DNA from: Amphibacillus marinus
GTDB lineage: Bacteria; Bacillota; Bacilli; Bacillales; Amphibacillaceae
Direction of reading: 5' to 3'
Assembly: GCF_900110345.1 (NCBI RefSeq)
Contig: NZ_FODJ01000007.1
Span: forward strand, 62,001 to 126,000
Length of the DNA: 64,000 bases
The translations under genes were made by a program, and so were the position numbers. Each line of letters begins with the position of its first letter. Positions within the stretch are counted from its first letter, which is position 1. A model generated the notes under the pieces. The model saw nothing but the letters and a program-made list of their open reading frames with translations. It was not told the origin of the DNA and did no database searches. Positions 26,198 through 37,412 of this stretch are shown piece by piece.

Positions 26198-28171
26198 ATG
26201 CAGAAAATTTTTCGCTCACTAAAAATCAGTCACCATATTATTTATACATATATACTAGCATTTCTGCTACTTGGATTCACATGGTTTTTGCAGTGGATAT
26301 TAGGGCTAATTATGACAGTGCTATTAGGGTTGGCGTTATACTATACAATCCGTTCAGAGCAACAATTGACTGACCAAAGAGAGGAATATATAACTACGCT
26401 GTCCCACCGTGTTAAGAAAGTCGGGGAAGAAGCATTATTAGAAATGCCAATTGGTATTGTCTTGTATAGCGAGCAATACCAAATTGAATGGACCAATCCC
26501 TATTTAAACCGGTTTGCTGATGGAGAAACGTTTGTTGGCAATGCCCTAGACACGCTTCATGAAGGATTAGTTGCAGCAATTAGGGAGGATAAAGACCATG
26601 CAATTATTCATATTGATAGCTACAACTTTCACGTTACCATAAAAAAAGAAGAGCGATTACTGTATTTGTTTGATCGTACCCAACAAGCGGAGATTCAGAA
26701 TCTTTACCATAATGAACAAACTGTATTAGGCGTAATTTTCTTAGATACGTATGAAGAAATTACCCAGACGATGGATGATACGGCAAAGAGTAAAATGAAT
26801 TCTCAAGTGACATCCATCTTAAATGATTGGTCGAATCAATACGGAATTTATTTAAAAAGAACATCCCAAGAGCGCTTTCTAGCAATTATGAACCAGCAAA
26901 TTCTTGCTCAGCTTGAAAAAACAAAATTTGATATTCTAGATGAAGTAAGAGAGCTGTTATCCGATAATAAAAATGTCCCACTAACTTTAAGTATTGGTGT
27001 TGCATTAGGTGGTGTGTCACTTCCTACTTTAGGCGAATTAGCGCAATCAAGCCTAGATCTAGCTCTGGGCCGTGGTGGTGACCAGGTTGTTGTAAAAGAT
27101 GACACGGGAAAAGTTCGCTTCTATGGTGGCAAGACAAACCCGATGGAAAAAAGAACGCGAGTCCGAGCGCGTGTAATATCTCATGCTCTAAAGGAACTGG
27201 TCAAAGAAAGCGACCAAGTGTTTATTATGGGACATAAAGCACCTGATATGGATTCAATTGGTTCAGCAATTGGTATTTTAAAAATTGCGATTGCAAATGA
27301 AGTTGAGGCCTACATTGTAATAGATGAGGCCGACTTGGATACTGGTGTTGCGCGGTTAATTGCTGAAATTCGTAAGACAGATTTATGGGAGCACTTTATT
27401 TCAGCTGAAGAATCACTTGAGATGGTCACAAAGTCAACGCTGTTAGTCGTGGTTGATACCCATAAACCTTCTTTAATTATTGAAGAGCGATTATTAAGCA
27501 AAACAGGACACGTCGTCGTCATTGATCACCACCGAAGAGCAGAGGAGTTTATTGACCACCCTACACTCGTTTATATGGAGCCCTACGCGTCATCGACAGC
27601 AGAGCTGGTAACAGAATTGCTAGAATACCAGCCACGTACGTTAAAGTTAACGATGATTGAATCGACAGCTTTATTAGCTGGAATTATTGTGGATACTAAA
27701 AGTTTTACTCTAAGAACAGGATCAAGAACGTTTGACGCAGCATCTTATTTAAGATCAAAGGGTGCCGATACGGTTTTAGTGCAACGCTTCCTTGAGGAAG
27801 ACCTTGAAATTTATATAAAGAGAAGTCGACTTATTGAAAGTACAGAAATACTGTATGGTCATATAGCAGTTGCACGGGCTAAACCTGGGCAGACCTTTGG
27901 GCCTGTTGTCATCGCTCAAGCAGCCGATACATTGCTGACCATGAGTGGTGTAGTTGCATCTTTTGTCATATGTGAGCGACCAGATGGAAGGATTGGTATA
28001 AGTGCCCGTTCATTAGGTGATGTAAATGTTCAATTAATTATGGAGCAAATGAACGGCGGTGGTCACCTAACAAATGCAGCCACTCAATTGGAAGGTGCAA
28101 CGATTGGAGCTACTTATGAACAATTAATTGATATTATTGCTCAATCTATTGAAGGAGGAGAACAAGAATGA
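26198..28171 (+). CDS. gdpP: Cyclic-di-AMP phosphodiesterase GdpP
   Basis: GdpP breaks down the second messenger c-di-AMP and so affects cell wall, potassium and osmotic balance. The protein has 657 residues: two N-terminal transmembrane segments (about 15-60), a degenerate PAS domain (about 80-170), a degenerate GGDEF domain (about 170-300), then the DHH and DHHA1 phosphodiesterase domains. The catalytic DHH is at Asp443-His444-His445 and the DHHA1 motif GGGH starts at residue 620. The earlier metal-binding stretch [13 protein letters not shown] is intact. The stop overlaps the rplI start. Confidence 0.97.
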   Translation: MQKIFRSLKISHHIIYTYILAFLLLGFTWFLQWILGLIMTVLLGLALYYTIRSEQQLTDQREEYITTLSHRVKKVGEEALLEMPIGIVLYSEQYQIEWTNPYLNRFADGETFVGNALDTLHEGLVAAIREDKDHAIIHIDSYNFHVTIKKEERLLYLFDRTQQAEIQNLYHNEQTVLGVIFLDTYEEITQTMDDTAKSKMNSQVTSILNDWSNQYGIYLKRTSQERFLAIMNQQILAQLEKTKFDILDEVRELLSDNKNVPLTLSIGVALGGVSLPTLGELAQSSLDLALGRGGDQVVVKDDTGKVRFYGGKTNPMEKRTRVRARVISHALKELVKESDQVFIMGHKAPDMDSIGSAIGILKIAIANEVEAYIVIDEADLDTGVARLIAEIRKTDLWEHFISAEESLEMVTKSTLLVVVDTHKPSLIIEERLLSKTGHVVVIDHHRRAEEFIDHPTLVYMEPYASSTAELVTELLEYQPRTLKLTMIESTALLAGIIVDTKSFTLRTGSRTFDAASYLRSKGADTVLVQRFLEEDLEIYIKRSRLIESTEILYGHIAVARAKPGQTFGPVVIAQAADTLLTMSGVVASFVICERPDGRIGISARSLGDVNVQLIMEQMNGGGHLTNAATQLEGATIGATYEQLIDIIAQSIEGGEQE

Positions 28172-28614
28172 AGGTTATCTTTGTCCAAGATGTCAAAGGA
28201 AAAGGAAGAAAAGGGGAAGTAAAGAATGTTTCTGAAGGTTACGCACGTAACTATTTATTAAAAAATAACTTGGCTGTTGAAGCAACTGCTGGTAATTTAA
28301 AGGGTCTTCAAGCGCAGAAACAAAAAGAGGAAAGAAAAGAGCAAGAGATTGTTGATGAAGCAGAACAATTAAAAATAACATTAAGTAAGCTTGAAGTTGA
28401 AATTAAGACAAAGGCTGGCGATGCTGGTCGCCTCTTTGGTTCAATTACAAGCAAGCAAATTGCAGATGAGCTTTCAAAAAAACATAAAATAAAAATCGAT
28501 AAGCGTAAAATTGAATTGGATCAACCGATTCGAACATTAGGTTATACAAATGTATCGGTAAAATTACATCCAGAGGTATCTGGTGAAATTAAGGTGCATG
28601 TTATCGAAGCATAA
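28168..28614 (+). CDS. rplI: 50S ribosomal protein L9
   Basis: L9 has 148 residues. The N-terminal domain [20 protein letters not shown] and [17 protein letters not shown] is highly typical. A central charged helix ([20 protein letters not shown]) links it to the C-terminal domain, with [20 protein letters not shown]. Its ATG overlaps the gdpP stop (ATGA) with AGGAG inside gdpP, so the two are coupled. A hairpin terminator follows. Confidence 0.98.
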   Translation: MKVIFVQDVKGKGRKGEVKNVSEGYARNYLLKNNLAVEATAGNLKGLQAQKQKEERKEQEIVDEAEQLKITLSKLEVEIKTKAGDAGRLFGSITSKQIADELSKKHKIKIDKRKIELDQPIRTLGYTNVSVKLHPEVSGEIKVHVIEA

Positions 28615-28621
28615 ATTTTTT

Positions 28622-28645
28622 GAGAGAGGCGTGCCTCTCTCCTTT
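28622..28645 (+). terminator. Terminator behind rplI
   Basis: GAGAGAGGC (28622-28630) pairs with GCCTCTCTC (28633-28641), followed by CTTTT. The T run is short, so some read-through into dnaB is possible. Confidence 0.65.
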
Positions 28646-28764
28646 TACACAGCTAACAGAAGGGTGTTGTAAAAATCTTGGCGAATGAAAGCAAATGCTA
28701 TTGTTCATAGTAATAAGGAACAGCGGCTAGCTTTCTAATTGCAAACGGTTAGGAGGAATCGCTT

Positions 28765-30132
28765 ATGGCTAATGATTGGGAAGAGCAACGAACCCCGCCA
28801 CATAATATTGAAGCAGAACAAGCGGTTATTGGGGCTGTGTTTCTTCATCCAGATGCCATGTCAACAGCTGCTGAATTGCTATTACCGATGGACTTTTATC
28901 GTGCTGCACACCAGCGGATTTTTCATGTTATGATTCAATTGACAGATCGAAGTGAGCCAATTGACTTGGTTACGGTTACGACAGCGTTATCAAATGCAAA
29001 GCTGCTTGAAGAGATAGGGGGCGTTTCTTATTTAACTGAGCTAGCCAATTCAGTTCCGACAGCTGCTAACATTGGATACTATGCCCGAATAGTTGAAGAA
29101 AAGGCATTACTTCGACGATTAATTCGGACAGCTACCGATATTGTAACGGAAAGCTTTAGTAAAGAGGATGATGTTGAAGAAGTTCTAAGTGAAGCTGAGA
29201 AGAATATCTTAGAAGTTAGTAATCGAAAAAATGCAGGGGCATTTAAGAATATCAAAGATGTCCTTATTAATGTTTACGATAATATTGAGACATTACATAA
29301 GCATGATGGAGATGTAACGGGAATTCCCACTGGTTTTCGTGATTTAGATAAGATTACTTCAGGCTTTCAGCGCAATGATCTTATTATTGTTGCAGCACGT
29401 CCGTCGGTAGGTAAGACGGCGTTTGCCCTAAATATTGCTCAAAATGTGGCGATAAAGACTGATGAGAATGTCGCGATCTTTAGTCTTGAGATGGGCGCAG
29501 AGCAACTTGTTAATCGGATGCTCTGTGCCGAGGGCAATATTGATGCTCAGCGTTTAAGAACGGGGAAGCTTGAAGCTGATGATTGGGGTAAGCTAACGAT
29601 GGCTATGGGGAGCCTTTCCAATGCAGGCATTTATATTGATGATTCACCAGGTATCCGCGTAAATGAAATTCGCTCTAAATGCAGACGGTTGAAGCAAGAG
29701 CATGGATTAGGCATGATTTTAATTGATTATTTGCAATTAATTCAAGGTAGTGGAGCGAGTGCAAAGGAGAATAGACAGCAAGAGGTGTCAGAAATCTCGC
29801 GGTCGTTAAAAGGATTGGCTCGTGAATTAAACATCCCGGTTATAGCGCTGTCGCAGCTCTCCCGTGGGGTTGAATCACGTCAAGACAAAAGACCAATGAT
29901 GTCAGATTTGAGGGAATCTGGAAGTATTGAGCAAGATGCTGATATTGTTGGTTTCCTTTATCGCGATGACTATTATGATAAAGAATCTGAAAAACAAAAT
30001 ATTATTGAAATTATTATTTCTAAGCAACGTAACGGTCCAGTTGGTACAGTCGAACTTGCTTTTGTAAAAGAATACAATAAGTTTGTTGATTTGGATCATC
30101 GATACCATGATGCGGATATTCCACCAGCTTAA
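28765..30132 (+). CDS. dnaB: Replicative DNA helicase DnaB (called DnaC in Bacillus)
   Basis: This is the hexameric helicase that unwinds DNA at the replication fork. The protein has 455 residues. The N-terminal primase-binding domain starts RTPPHNIEAEQAVIGAVF. The RecA-like domain has Walker A (ARPSVGKTAFALN, Lys217), Walker B (MILIDYLQLIQG) and the helicase motifs QEVSEISRSLK and ALSQLSRGVE. AGGAGG precedes the ATG. Its place between rplI and purA is the usual one in Bacillales. Confidence 0.98.
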   Translation: MANDWEEQRTPPHNIEAEQAVIGAVFLHPDAMSTAAELLLPMDFYRAAHQRIFHVMIQLTDRSEPIDLVTVTTALSNAKLLEEIGGVSYLTELANSVPTAANIGYYARIVEEKALLRRLIRTATDIVTESFSKEDDVEEVLSEAEKNILEVSNRKNAGAFKNIKDVLINVYDNIETLHKHDGDVTGIPTGFRDLDKITSGFQRNDLIIVAARPSVGKTAFALNIAQNVAIKTDENVAIFSLEMGAEQLVNRMLCAEGNIDAQRLRTGKLEADDWGKLTMAMGSLSNAGIYIDDSPGIRVNEIRSKCRRLKQEHGLGMILIDYLQLIQGSGASAKENRQQEVSEISRSLKGLARELNIPVIALSQLSRGVESRQDKRPMMSDLRESGSIEQDADIVGFLYRDDYYDKESEKQNIIEIIISKQRNGPVGTVELAFVKEYNKFVDLDHRYHDADIPPA

Positions 30133-30142
30133 GTATTTTACT

Positions 30143-30174
30143 AACTAGTCTTTTAAATAGGCTAGTTTTTTTGT
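30143..30174 (+). terminator. Terminator of dnaB
   Basis: AACTAG and CTAGTT arms (30143-30148 and 30162-30167) are followed by TTTTTT. The loop is short and the pairing modest. Confidence 0.65.
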
Positions 30175-30192
30175 TTAATTAACGTCATGATC

Positions 30193-30234
30193 AAAGGCGA
30201 ACAAAAAAACACAAGTTTGACTAAACGTTCGTTA
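30193..30234. promoter_or_regulatory. Possible PurR box pair upstream of purA
   Basis: Two inverted CGAAC cores, CGAAC at 30198-30202 and GTTCG at 30227-30231, stand about 29 bp apart. Their flanks partly match the PurBox AWWWCCGAACWWT. They lie directly upstream of the purA -35 box. In B. subtilis, PurR controls purA from such a pair. Each half has mismatches, so this is tentative. Confidence 0.45.
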
Positions 30235-30240
30235 TTTGAA

Positions 30241-30269
30241 TTGACATCTGCTAATAAGATTGGTACACT
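30241..30269 (+). promoter_or_regulatory. Sigma-A promoter of purA
   Basis: TTGACA (30241-30246) and TACACT (30264-30269) are exactly 17 bp apart, about 60 bp before the purA start codon. Confidence 0.75.
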
Positions 30270-30311
30270 ATCCATGGTTAAACTGTAGATAAACGATATT
30301 AATATAAATAG

Positions 30312-31622
<1,311 letters not shown>

Positions 31623-31633
31623 TTAAAATTAAG

Positions 31634-31678
31634 AAACAGCTGAATGCACTTAGGAAAAAGTGGCATTTGGCTGTTTTT
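31634..31678 (+). terminator. Terminator of purA
   Basis: AAACAGC (31634-31640) pairs with GCTGTTT (31670-31676). Internal pairing of ATGCACTT with AAGTGGCAT extends the stem, and a T run follows. Confidence 0.8.
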
Positions 31679-31772
31679 AATTTGCCCAAAAAAAACAGCA
31701 TTTACAGACCCGCTCATAATAAACAAGACCAAGTCACCAAAATATGCCGATGTTACAAATGATGGGTTCAAT

Positions 31773-31789
31773 TATACAGTTTCGTTACA
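31773..31789 (-). promoter_or_regulatory. Possible WalR-binding site upstream of the M23 peptidase gene
   Basis: On the minus strand TGTAAC, five bases, then TGTATA matches the WalR consensus TGTWAH-N5-TGTWAH with one mismatch. It lies about 100 bp upstream of a cell-wall peptidase gene that neighbours walRK, a typical kind of WalR target. Confidence 0.35.
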
Positions 31790-31885
31790 TTCTAGTAAAA
31801 AGGGTTTAAATCTAAATGATTGATGTGGTAATCTACTAAGGTCAGTAAATTCACTATGAATCGAATGGTTCGGGAGGATAAGACT

Positions 31886-33331
31886 ATGAATCTGCTAGAA
31901 AAGCTTAATATAAATCGAAATTATATCCTATTTGGTTTACTCCTTATTTTTATTTTAATCCAAATTATTGGGCATAAGACAACACATGTTGTGCATGCCG
32001 AATCAAATGATGAGTCTGTAGAGCTACCAACTATTTATCATGTCTATCTTGATGATGATTACATAGGTAGAGTAAGTGATGAAGACGTTGTTTATAATAC
32101 CATTAATGACCAAATAGATGCTGCTGAAGAGGATTCTGCTTATACATATACATTGGCTCAAGAGCTTGCGCTTATACCAGAACGTGTCTTTCATAAAGAA
32201 CTCTCTGATGATCAGGTCTTAGCAGAGCTAGCTGAGAAAGCAATCATTCAGGTTGATGCGGTTGCTTTAATGCTTGGTGATGAACTGGTTGGTTATTTCG
32301 CTGCTGAGGCTGAGGCTGATCAGGTTTTATTTGAATATAAAAGTAAGTATGTAGGCGAAGATATTCTTGAAGACTTTGTAAAACAAGAAGCTGATAAGAT
32401 CGATCTTGCACTAGACGAATCTATGATTCTAGATATTACGTTATCTAAAGAAGCTACTAAAAGTAATGAAGTTGTTTCAGAAGATGAGCTTTTAACGGTA
32501 AATGAAGGTATCAAGCTAATAGAAAAAGGAACCCTTGAAGATAAGCTCCACAAGATAAAAGCAGGTGACACACTATCTTCAGTTGCTGCTAGTTATGATT
32601 TATCTGTTGGCCAATTACTTGAACTAAATGATGAATTAAATGAGGGTACTGTTCTACAGCTTAATCAAGAACTTAATGTCACAGATTATGTATCTTTTGC
32701 AGATGTCATTGTCTATCAAGAAGAAAGAGTTGAAGAAACTATCGAATTTGAGAAAAAGATAGAGAAATCAGACGACCTGTATGTTGGGGAATCAGAACTT
32801 AAACAGGAGGGTGAGGACGGTAAAAAAGACGTCCATTACTCGCTTAAAATAGTAAATGGTAAAGAAGTTGAGCGTGATTTGCTTGAAGAAACTGTTATTA
32901 CAGAGGTTGTTGATGAAATTACTATAGAAGGTTCTAAGGTCATTCCATCAAGAGGAACAGGTGATTTCGTCTGGCCCGCTGTTGGGGGGTATGTCTCAAG
33001 TGGCTACGGTCCACGTTGGGGTAGCATGCACAATGGTATTGATATAGCCAGACCGTCGAATAGAAATATTTTAGCAGCAGATAATGGTACGGTTGAGAAG
33101 GTTAGCTATGACGCTAATGGCTATGGCCACCATATTGTAATTAATCATAACAATGGATACACGACACTCTATGCGCACTTAGCAAGTGTTGATGTTAGTG
33201 TTGGAGACACAGTACCACAAGGGACAACAATTGGACAAATGGGAACGACAGGTCGTTCAACTGGTATCCATTTACATTTCGAGGTTGCTGAAAATGGCTC
33301 AAGAATAGATCCAAATGGTGTACTAAATTAA
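31886..33331 (+). CDS. Cell-wall endopeptidase with LysM, G5 and M23 domains
   Basis: This predicted peptidoglycan DD-endopeptidase has 481 residues. An N-terminal hydrophobic segment (about 13-30) anchors or exports it. A LysM domain (HKIKAGDTLSSVAASYDLSV, about 225-270) binds peptidoglycan. A G5-type domain and a C-terminal M23 (LytM) domain follow. M23 zinc and catalytic residues are present: His382 and Asp386 in MHNGID, and His462 and His464 in IHLHFE. I start it at the ATG behind GGGAGG rather than an ATG ten codons earlier. Its position between purA and walR suggests WalR control. Confidence 0.88.
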   Translation: MNLLEKLNINRNYILFGLLLIFILIQIIGHKTTHVVHAESNDESVELPTIYHVYLDDDYIGRVSDEDVVYNTINDQIDAAEEDSAYTYTLAQELALIPERVFHKELSDDQVLAELAEKAIIQVDAVALMLGDELVGYFAAEAEADQVLFEYKSKYVGEDILEDFVKQEADKIDLALDESMILDITLSKEATKSNEVVSEDELLTVNEGIKLIEKGTLEDKLHKIKAGDTLSSVAASYDLSVGQLLELNDELNEGTVLQLNQELNVTDYVSFADVIVYQEERVEETIEFEKKIEKSDDLYVGESELKQEGEDGKKDVHYSLKIVNGKEVERDLLEETVITEVVDEITIEGSKVIPSRGTGDFVWPAVGGYVSSGYGPRWGSMHNGIDIARPSNRNILAADNGTVEKVSYDANGYGHHIVINHNNGYTTLYAHLASVDVSVGDTVPQGTTIGQMGTTGRSTGIHLHFEVAENGSRIDPNGVLN

Positions 33332-33405
33332 GTCTGGGTTTAAGTGGCTAACAGATAGTTTTATAACCCAGTCCTAAGAAACACGCATAATAACTGATAA
33401 ATAGG

Positions 33406-33444
33406 AAACCTCTGCTCATTTGGATTGTTGGCAGAGGTTTTTGC
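33406..33444 (+). terminator. Terminator of the M23 peptidase gene
   Basis: AAACCTCTGC (33406-33415) pairs with GCAGAGGTTT (33431-33440), followed by TT. It separates the peptidase gene from the Wal operon. Confidence 0.8.
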
Positions 33445-33529
33445 TTAAGGTTGTGTAAAGAAAGACTTTTATGATAAAGTACGATAAAATAAAGCTAGTC
33501 ATTAATTTACTGAACTAGGAGGCTGTAAA

Positions 33530-34231
33530 GTGAGTCATAAAATATTAGTTGTTGACGATGAAAAGCCAATTGCAGATATATTAAAGTTTAACTTAGAAAA
33601 GGAAGGGTACGAGGTGGTTTGTGCTTATGATGGTGATGAAGCAATTGAATTGACCAATAAAGAGAACCCTGATCTTTTATTATTAGATATTATGCTACCG
33701 AAACGAGATGGCAATGAAGTATGCCGCGAAGTCCGTAAAACACACAATATGCCAATTATCATGTTGACAGCAAAGGATTCAGAAATTGATAAGGTGCTAG
33801 GACTTGAACTCGGTGCCGATGATTATGTGACAAAGCCGTTTAGTAATCGCGAGGTTATCGCGCGTGTTAAAGCAAATTTGAGACGCCAACAACAACCGGC
33901 TGATCCGGTAAGTACAACCAAGGATATTAAAGTTGGCGCGCTAACGATTCACCCTGATGCATATGCGGTTACCAAAGAAGGAAAACAGGTCGAACTTACG
34001 CATCGTGAGTTTGAATTGCTTCATTATTTAGCGCGTCATATCGGGCAAGTCATGACTAGAGAGCACTTATTAGAGACGGTCTGGGGCTATGATTATTATG
34101 GTGATGTTAGGACAGTAGACGTAACGGTAAGGCGCTTAAGAGAGAAAATTGAGGACAGCCCAAGTAATCCGCTCTGGATCATTACAAGACGTGGAGTTGG
34201 CTATTATTTACGCAATCCTGAACAGGAGTAA
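33530..34231 (+). CDS. walR: Response regulator WalR (YycF)
   Basis: WalR is the master regulator of cell-wall metabolism in low-GC Gram-positives and is usually essential. It has 233 residues: a receiver domain with phosphoacceptor Asp53 in [11 protein letters not shown] and an OmpR-type winged helix ([36 protein letters not shown]). The start is GTG behind GGAGG. It is the first gene of a five-gene operon whose products form a closed signalling set. Confidence 0.98.
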   Translation: MSHKILVVDDEKPIADILKFNLEKEGYEVVCAYDGDEAIELTNKENPDLLLLDIMLPKRDGNEVCREVRKTHNMPIIMLTAKDSEIDKVLGLELGADDYVTKPFSNREVIARVKANLRRQQQPADPVSTTKDIKVGALTIHPDAYAVTKEGKQVELTHREFELLHYLARHIGQVMTREHLLETVWGYDYYGDVRTVDVTVRRLREKIEDSPSNPLWIITRRGVGYYLRNPEQE

Positions 34232-34236
34232 AAGCT

Positions 34237-36066
34237 ATGAGAAAAGAAAGCTTTTTTCAATCAATTAGATGGAAAATCACTGTAATTATGATCTTGCTTT
34301 TGCTTTTAGCAATTCAAGTTATTGGGGCTTATTTTGCACAGGGATTAGAATCTGATTTAAAACAAAGCTTTGAGGAGACAATTGAAGAACGGTTAGAGGT
34401 TCTGAGCTACAATATTAAAGATGCTTTTTTACAGGATCGGCCAGACGATGGGACTGGGCCAACTTTGGAAGAGGATATTGCTGAGATTATTGGTTTATAT
34501 GGACAAAGTGATTCTTTCACCAGAGTCCAGGTGGTAAATCGCCAGTTTCGAATTGTTGGGACCAATACTCAAGCAGATGACGTTGGTAAACTTGTTACTG
34601 GTGATAGCAGTGTGCGTCCAGCGATTATGTCAGGTACACCTATTCGTTCCATTCAACGGAATCAAGCAACCGGTGAGCGTCATCTCATTAATATTTATCC
34701 AATGTCTAATAATGAAGATGGAGAGCCGCTTGGTGCCATTTATTTAGAAGCTTCAATGGAAGATGTCTATCAACAGCTCGCTACGATTAATCGTATTTTC
34801 TTAAATGGAACGCTAATTGCGATTGTTATTTCAGTATTAATTGGAATTCTCGTTGCGCGCTCAATTACCAAACCGATTACTGAGATGAGAGAGCAAGCGA
34901 AGGTTATGGCAGAAGGCGACTTCTCGCAACGAGTAAATGTCTATGGTGTTGATGAAATTGGTCAGTTGGCCGACACGTTTAATGAGATGAATGAGAAGTT
35001 AAAGACGGCTAATCATACAACAGAGGAAGAAAGGCGTAAGCTTAGTTCGATTCTTTCTAATATGTCTGACGGTGTGATGGCAACTGATGAGCGTGGGCAG
35101 ATAACATTAATGAATGAACCCGCTGCTCGATTAATTGGCCAATCCTTTGAAAAGGTTCAGGGTAAGTCTATTTTTGAGATTCTACAGCTAGATAATGGTG
35201 CCGAAGATTTCTCAGAGATGCAGGACTCAGGAACTGTTACCATTGATTTTAGTAGCGATGAGCAATTTTTGCTTGTGAAAGCTAACTTCACCATTGAACA
35301 GGATGAGGATAGGAACTTTGCAGGTGTTATTACCGTTTTAAGTGACGTAACAGAGCAAGAAAAAGTAGAAAAAGAACGAAGAGAGTTTGTTTCAAATGTA
35401 TCACATGAGCTCCGAACGCCGCTTACCACCATGCGAAGCTACTTAGAGGCTTTAAGTGATGGTGCTTGGGAGAATAGAGATATTGCGCCACAGTTTCTTG
35501 AGGTTACCCAGAATGAGACAGAGCGGATGATTCGCCTTGTCAACGATCTCCTTCAATTATCAAAAATGGACCATAAGGAGCAGGAGATGAATAAGGAACG
35601 TGTTAACGTTATTCCTTTTTTTCATCATGTCCTCGATCGCTTTGAAATGAACAAGGATGAGAGTACTGTTATTGAGCGTCAAATTCCAAGAGAGAGTATC
35701 TTTCTATGGATGGATAAAGACAAGGTTATTCAAGTTATTGATAACATAATGTCAAATGCACTTAAGTATTCTCCAGAGGGAGGCAGCATTAGGTTTCGTC
35801 TTACAAGAGAGTGGAACCGTGTTAAAGTTATGATTGCTGATCAAGGTCCAGGTATTGCAACAGAGAAGCTTGATAAGGTTTTTGACCGTTTTTACCGTGC
35901 GGACTCAGCACGGTCTAGAAAGCTTGGTGGGACAGGCTTAGGCTTGGCCATTGCCAAAGAGATTATTCAAAATCATCATGGTCAAATTTGGGCCGAAAGC
36001 TCAGAAGGCAGCGGCACTAAAGTATTCTTCACGTTACCATTGATTGCGCGTAAGAGGGGGGCCTAG
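34237..36066 (+). CDS. walK: Sensor histidine kinase WalK (YycG)
   Basis: This membrane sensor kinase phosphorylates WalR. It has 609 residues in this order: a transmembrane segment (about 12-30), an extracellular PAS-like domain (about 32-180), a second transmembrane segment (about 183-203), HAMP (about 204-256), PAS (about 260-370), HisKA with His390 in VSHELRTPLTTMRSY, and HATPase_c with DNIMSNALKYSPEGG and GTGLGLAIAKEI. It starts 5 bp after walR. The layout and length match Bacillus WalK. Confidence 0.98.
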   Translation: MRKESFFQSIRWKITVIMILLLLLAIQVIGAYFAQGLESDLKQSFEETIEERLEVLSYNIKDAFLQDRPDDGTGPTLEEDIAEIIGLYGQSDSFTRVQVVNRQFRIVGTNTQADDVGKLVTGDSSVRPAIMSGTPIRSIQRNQATGERHLINIYPMSNNEDGEPLGAIYLEASMEDVYQQLATINRIFLNGTLIAIVISVLIGILVARSITKPITEMREQAKVMAEGDFSQRVNVYGVDEIGQLADTFNEMNEKLKTANHTTEEERRKLSSILSNMSDGVMATDERGQITLMNEPAARLIGQSFEKVQGKSIFEILQLDNGAEDFSEMQDSGTVTIDFSSDEQFLLVKANFTIEQDEDRNFAGVITVLSDVTEQEKVEKERREFVSNVSHELRTPLTTMRSYLEALSDGAWENRDIAPQFLEVTQNETERMIRLVNDLLQLSKMDHKEQEMNKERVNVIPFFHHVLDRFEMNKDESTVIERQIPRESIFLWMDKDKVIQVIDNIMSNALKYSPEGGSIRFRLTREWNRVKVMIADQGPGIATEKLDKVFDRFYRADSARSRKLGGTGLGLAIAKEIIQNHHGQIWAESSEGSGTKVFFTLPLIARKRGA

Positions 36067-36068
36067 GT

Positions 36069-37412
36069 ATGAATGTCGAGCATTTTAAGTCGATACTCTT
36101 GGTGTTACTGATTGCTTCAAGCTTATTGCTGACAGTTGCCTTATGGAATCATCAGCCCAACTTTGAAGCGGTTGTTACTGATAATGACTTAATTGAAGCC
36201 CAAATTCAGGATGGTGGGCAGTTGAGTCGAAGAGATGTCATCCAGCCAATTCAAATTGTTAATTATCAAGCAGAAACTGGGGAGCTTCTTGGACTAGCTA
36301 ATTTAGGGCTTCAGGAAGAGCTCCTAGAAGAAATAAAGGAATTGTCCCTATATAATTTTTCAAGTTTTTCGATGAATCAACAGCAGGAGCAAACTGAGAA
36401 TCGGATTGAACTCATTTTTCCGACGACACTTCCCTATAATGCAATATATGATGTTTTTCAGTTAGACCATGATGTACCAATAGCGGAGTTAAGCTTTAAT
36501 CATATTGATATTGTGGCTAGCGATGACCCATATCTGTTATTTTATAATGATCGTGATGAAGAGTCACGGGTAATAAGAGCAAATATTCAGAATGAAAATC
36601 AAGTTGACCGGATTTTTCGTTATTATAATCAACATGATGTAACTACCTTTCTAACATATGAAAGTAGTCGAGAAACAAATATTTACTTGCCCAATGAGAT
36701 TGATCGTGAGGTACTTTTGTTTACGTATCGTTCACTTGAGCAGGAAACGTTTACGAACATCTTATTTAGTAAGCCGTCTATTGTTCGACGTGTCCAATCA
36801 TCACAAGGTCAAGTCGATCTGTTTGATGGTACACGAGAAATGACGGTAGAAGAAGAGAAAATCGCCTTTACTAATTTGACTAATGAAGAAATTGTTAGTA
36901 CTACCTTAATGGATAGCTATAACTTATTTGATCAAGTCCAAAGCTTCGTTAATGAGCACAACGGTTTTACTTATGAAGAACCATTTAGCTTCTACCTATC
37001 TAATATAACGAACAATATGCAACGAAGCGAAGTCGAATATACATTATCCTATTCAGGCGTGCCAATATTTCAAGATACTGATATTTCAACAATTAAAGTT
37101 GCCTGGCATAATCAATCAGTATATCAATACCAGCATCCGCTTGCAAAATTACTCCGACTAAGATCATCAACTGAAATGGCGGATATCCCATCAGCTGAGC
37201 AAGTTATTGAAATATTAGCAGGTGAAACGTACGAGGGGATTGCCGTTTATGATGTATTGTTAGGGTACTATGTTAACCGTCGCTCTGGTAGTGAGGGTCA
37301 AATATACGAACTGGTACCTACTTGGTATGTTAGAGGCGTGCAGGGGTGGAGCCCATTAAGCATTCCAGATAAAACGATAGGAGGCGAAGGAATTGCAATG
37401 GGGACAAATTAA
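36069..37412 (+). CDS. walH: Two-component regulatory system protein WalH (YycH)
   Basis: WalH is a membrane-anchored protein that sits in a complex with WalI and WalK and holds WalK activity in check. It has 447 residues with one N-terminal transmembrane segment (SILLVLLIASSLLLTVALWN) and an extracellular remainder, as in YycH. It begins 2 bp after walK and overlaps walI by 20 bases. Confidence 0.93.
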   Translation: MNVEHFKSILLVLLIASSLLLTVALWNHQPNFEAVVTDNDLIEAQIQDGGQLSRRDVIQPIQIVNYQAETGELLGLANLGLQEELLEEIKELSLYNFSSFSMNQQQEQTENRIELIFPTTLPYNAIYDVFQLDHDVPIAELSFNHIDIVASDDPYLLFYNDRDEESRVIRANIQNENQVDRIFRYYNQHDVTTFLTYESSRETNIYLPNEIDREVLLFTYRSLEQETFTNILFSKPSIVRRVQSSQGQVDLFDGTREMTVEEEKIAFTNLTNEEIVSTTLMDSYNLFDQVQSFVNEHNGFTYEEPFSFYLSNITNNMQRSEVEYTLSYSGVPIFQDTDISTIKVAWHNQSVYQYQHPLAKLLRLRSSTEMADIPSAEQVIEILAGETYEGIAVYDVLLGYYVNRRSGSEGQIYELVPTWYVRGVQGWSPLSIPDKTIGGEGIAMGTN

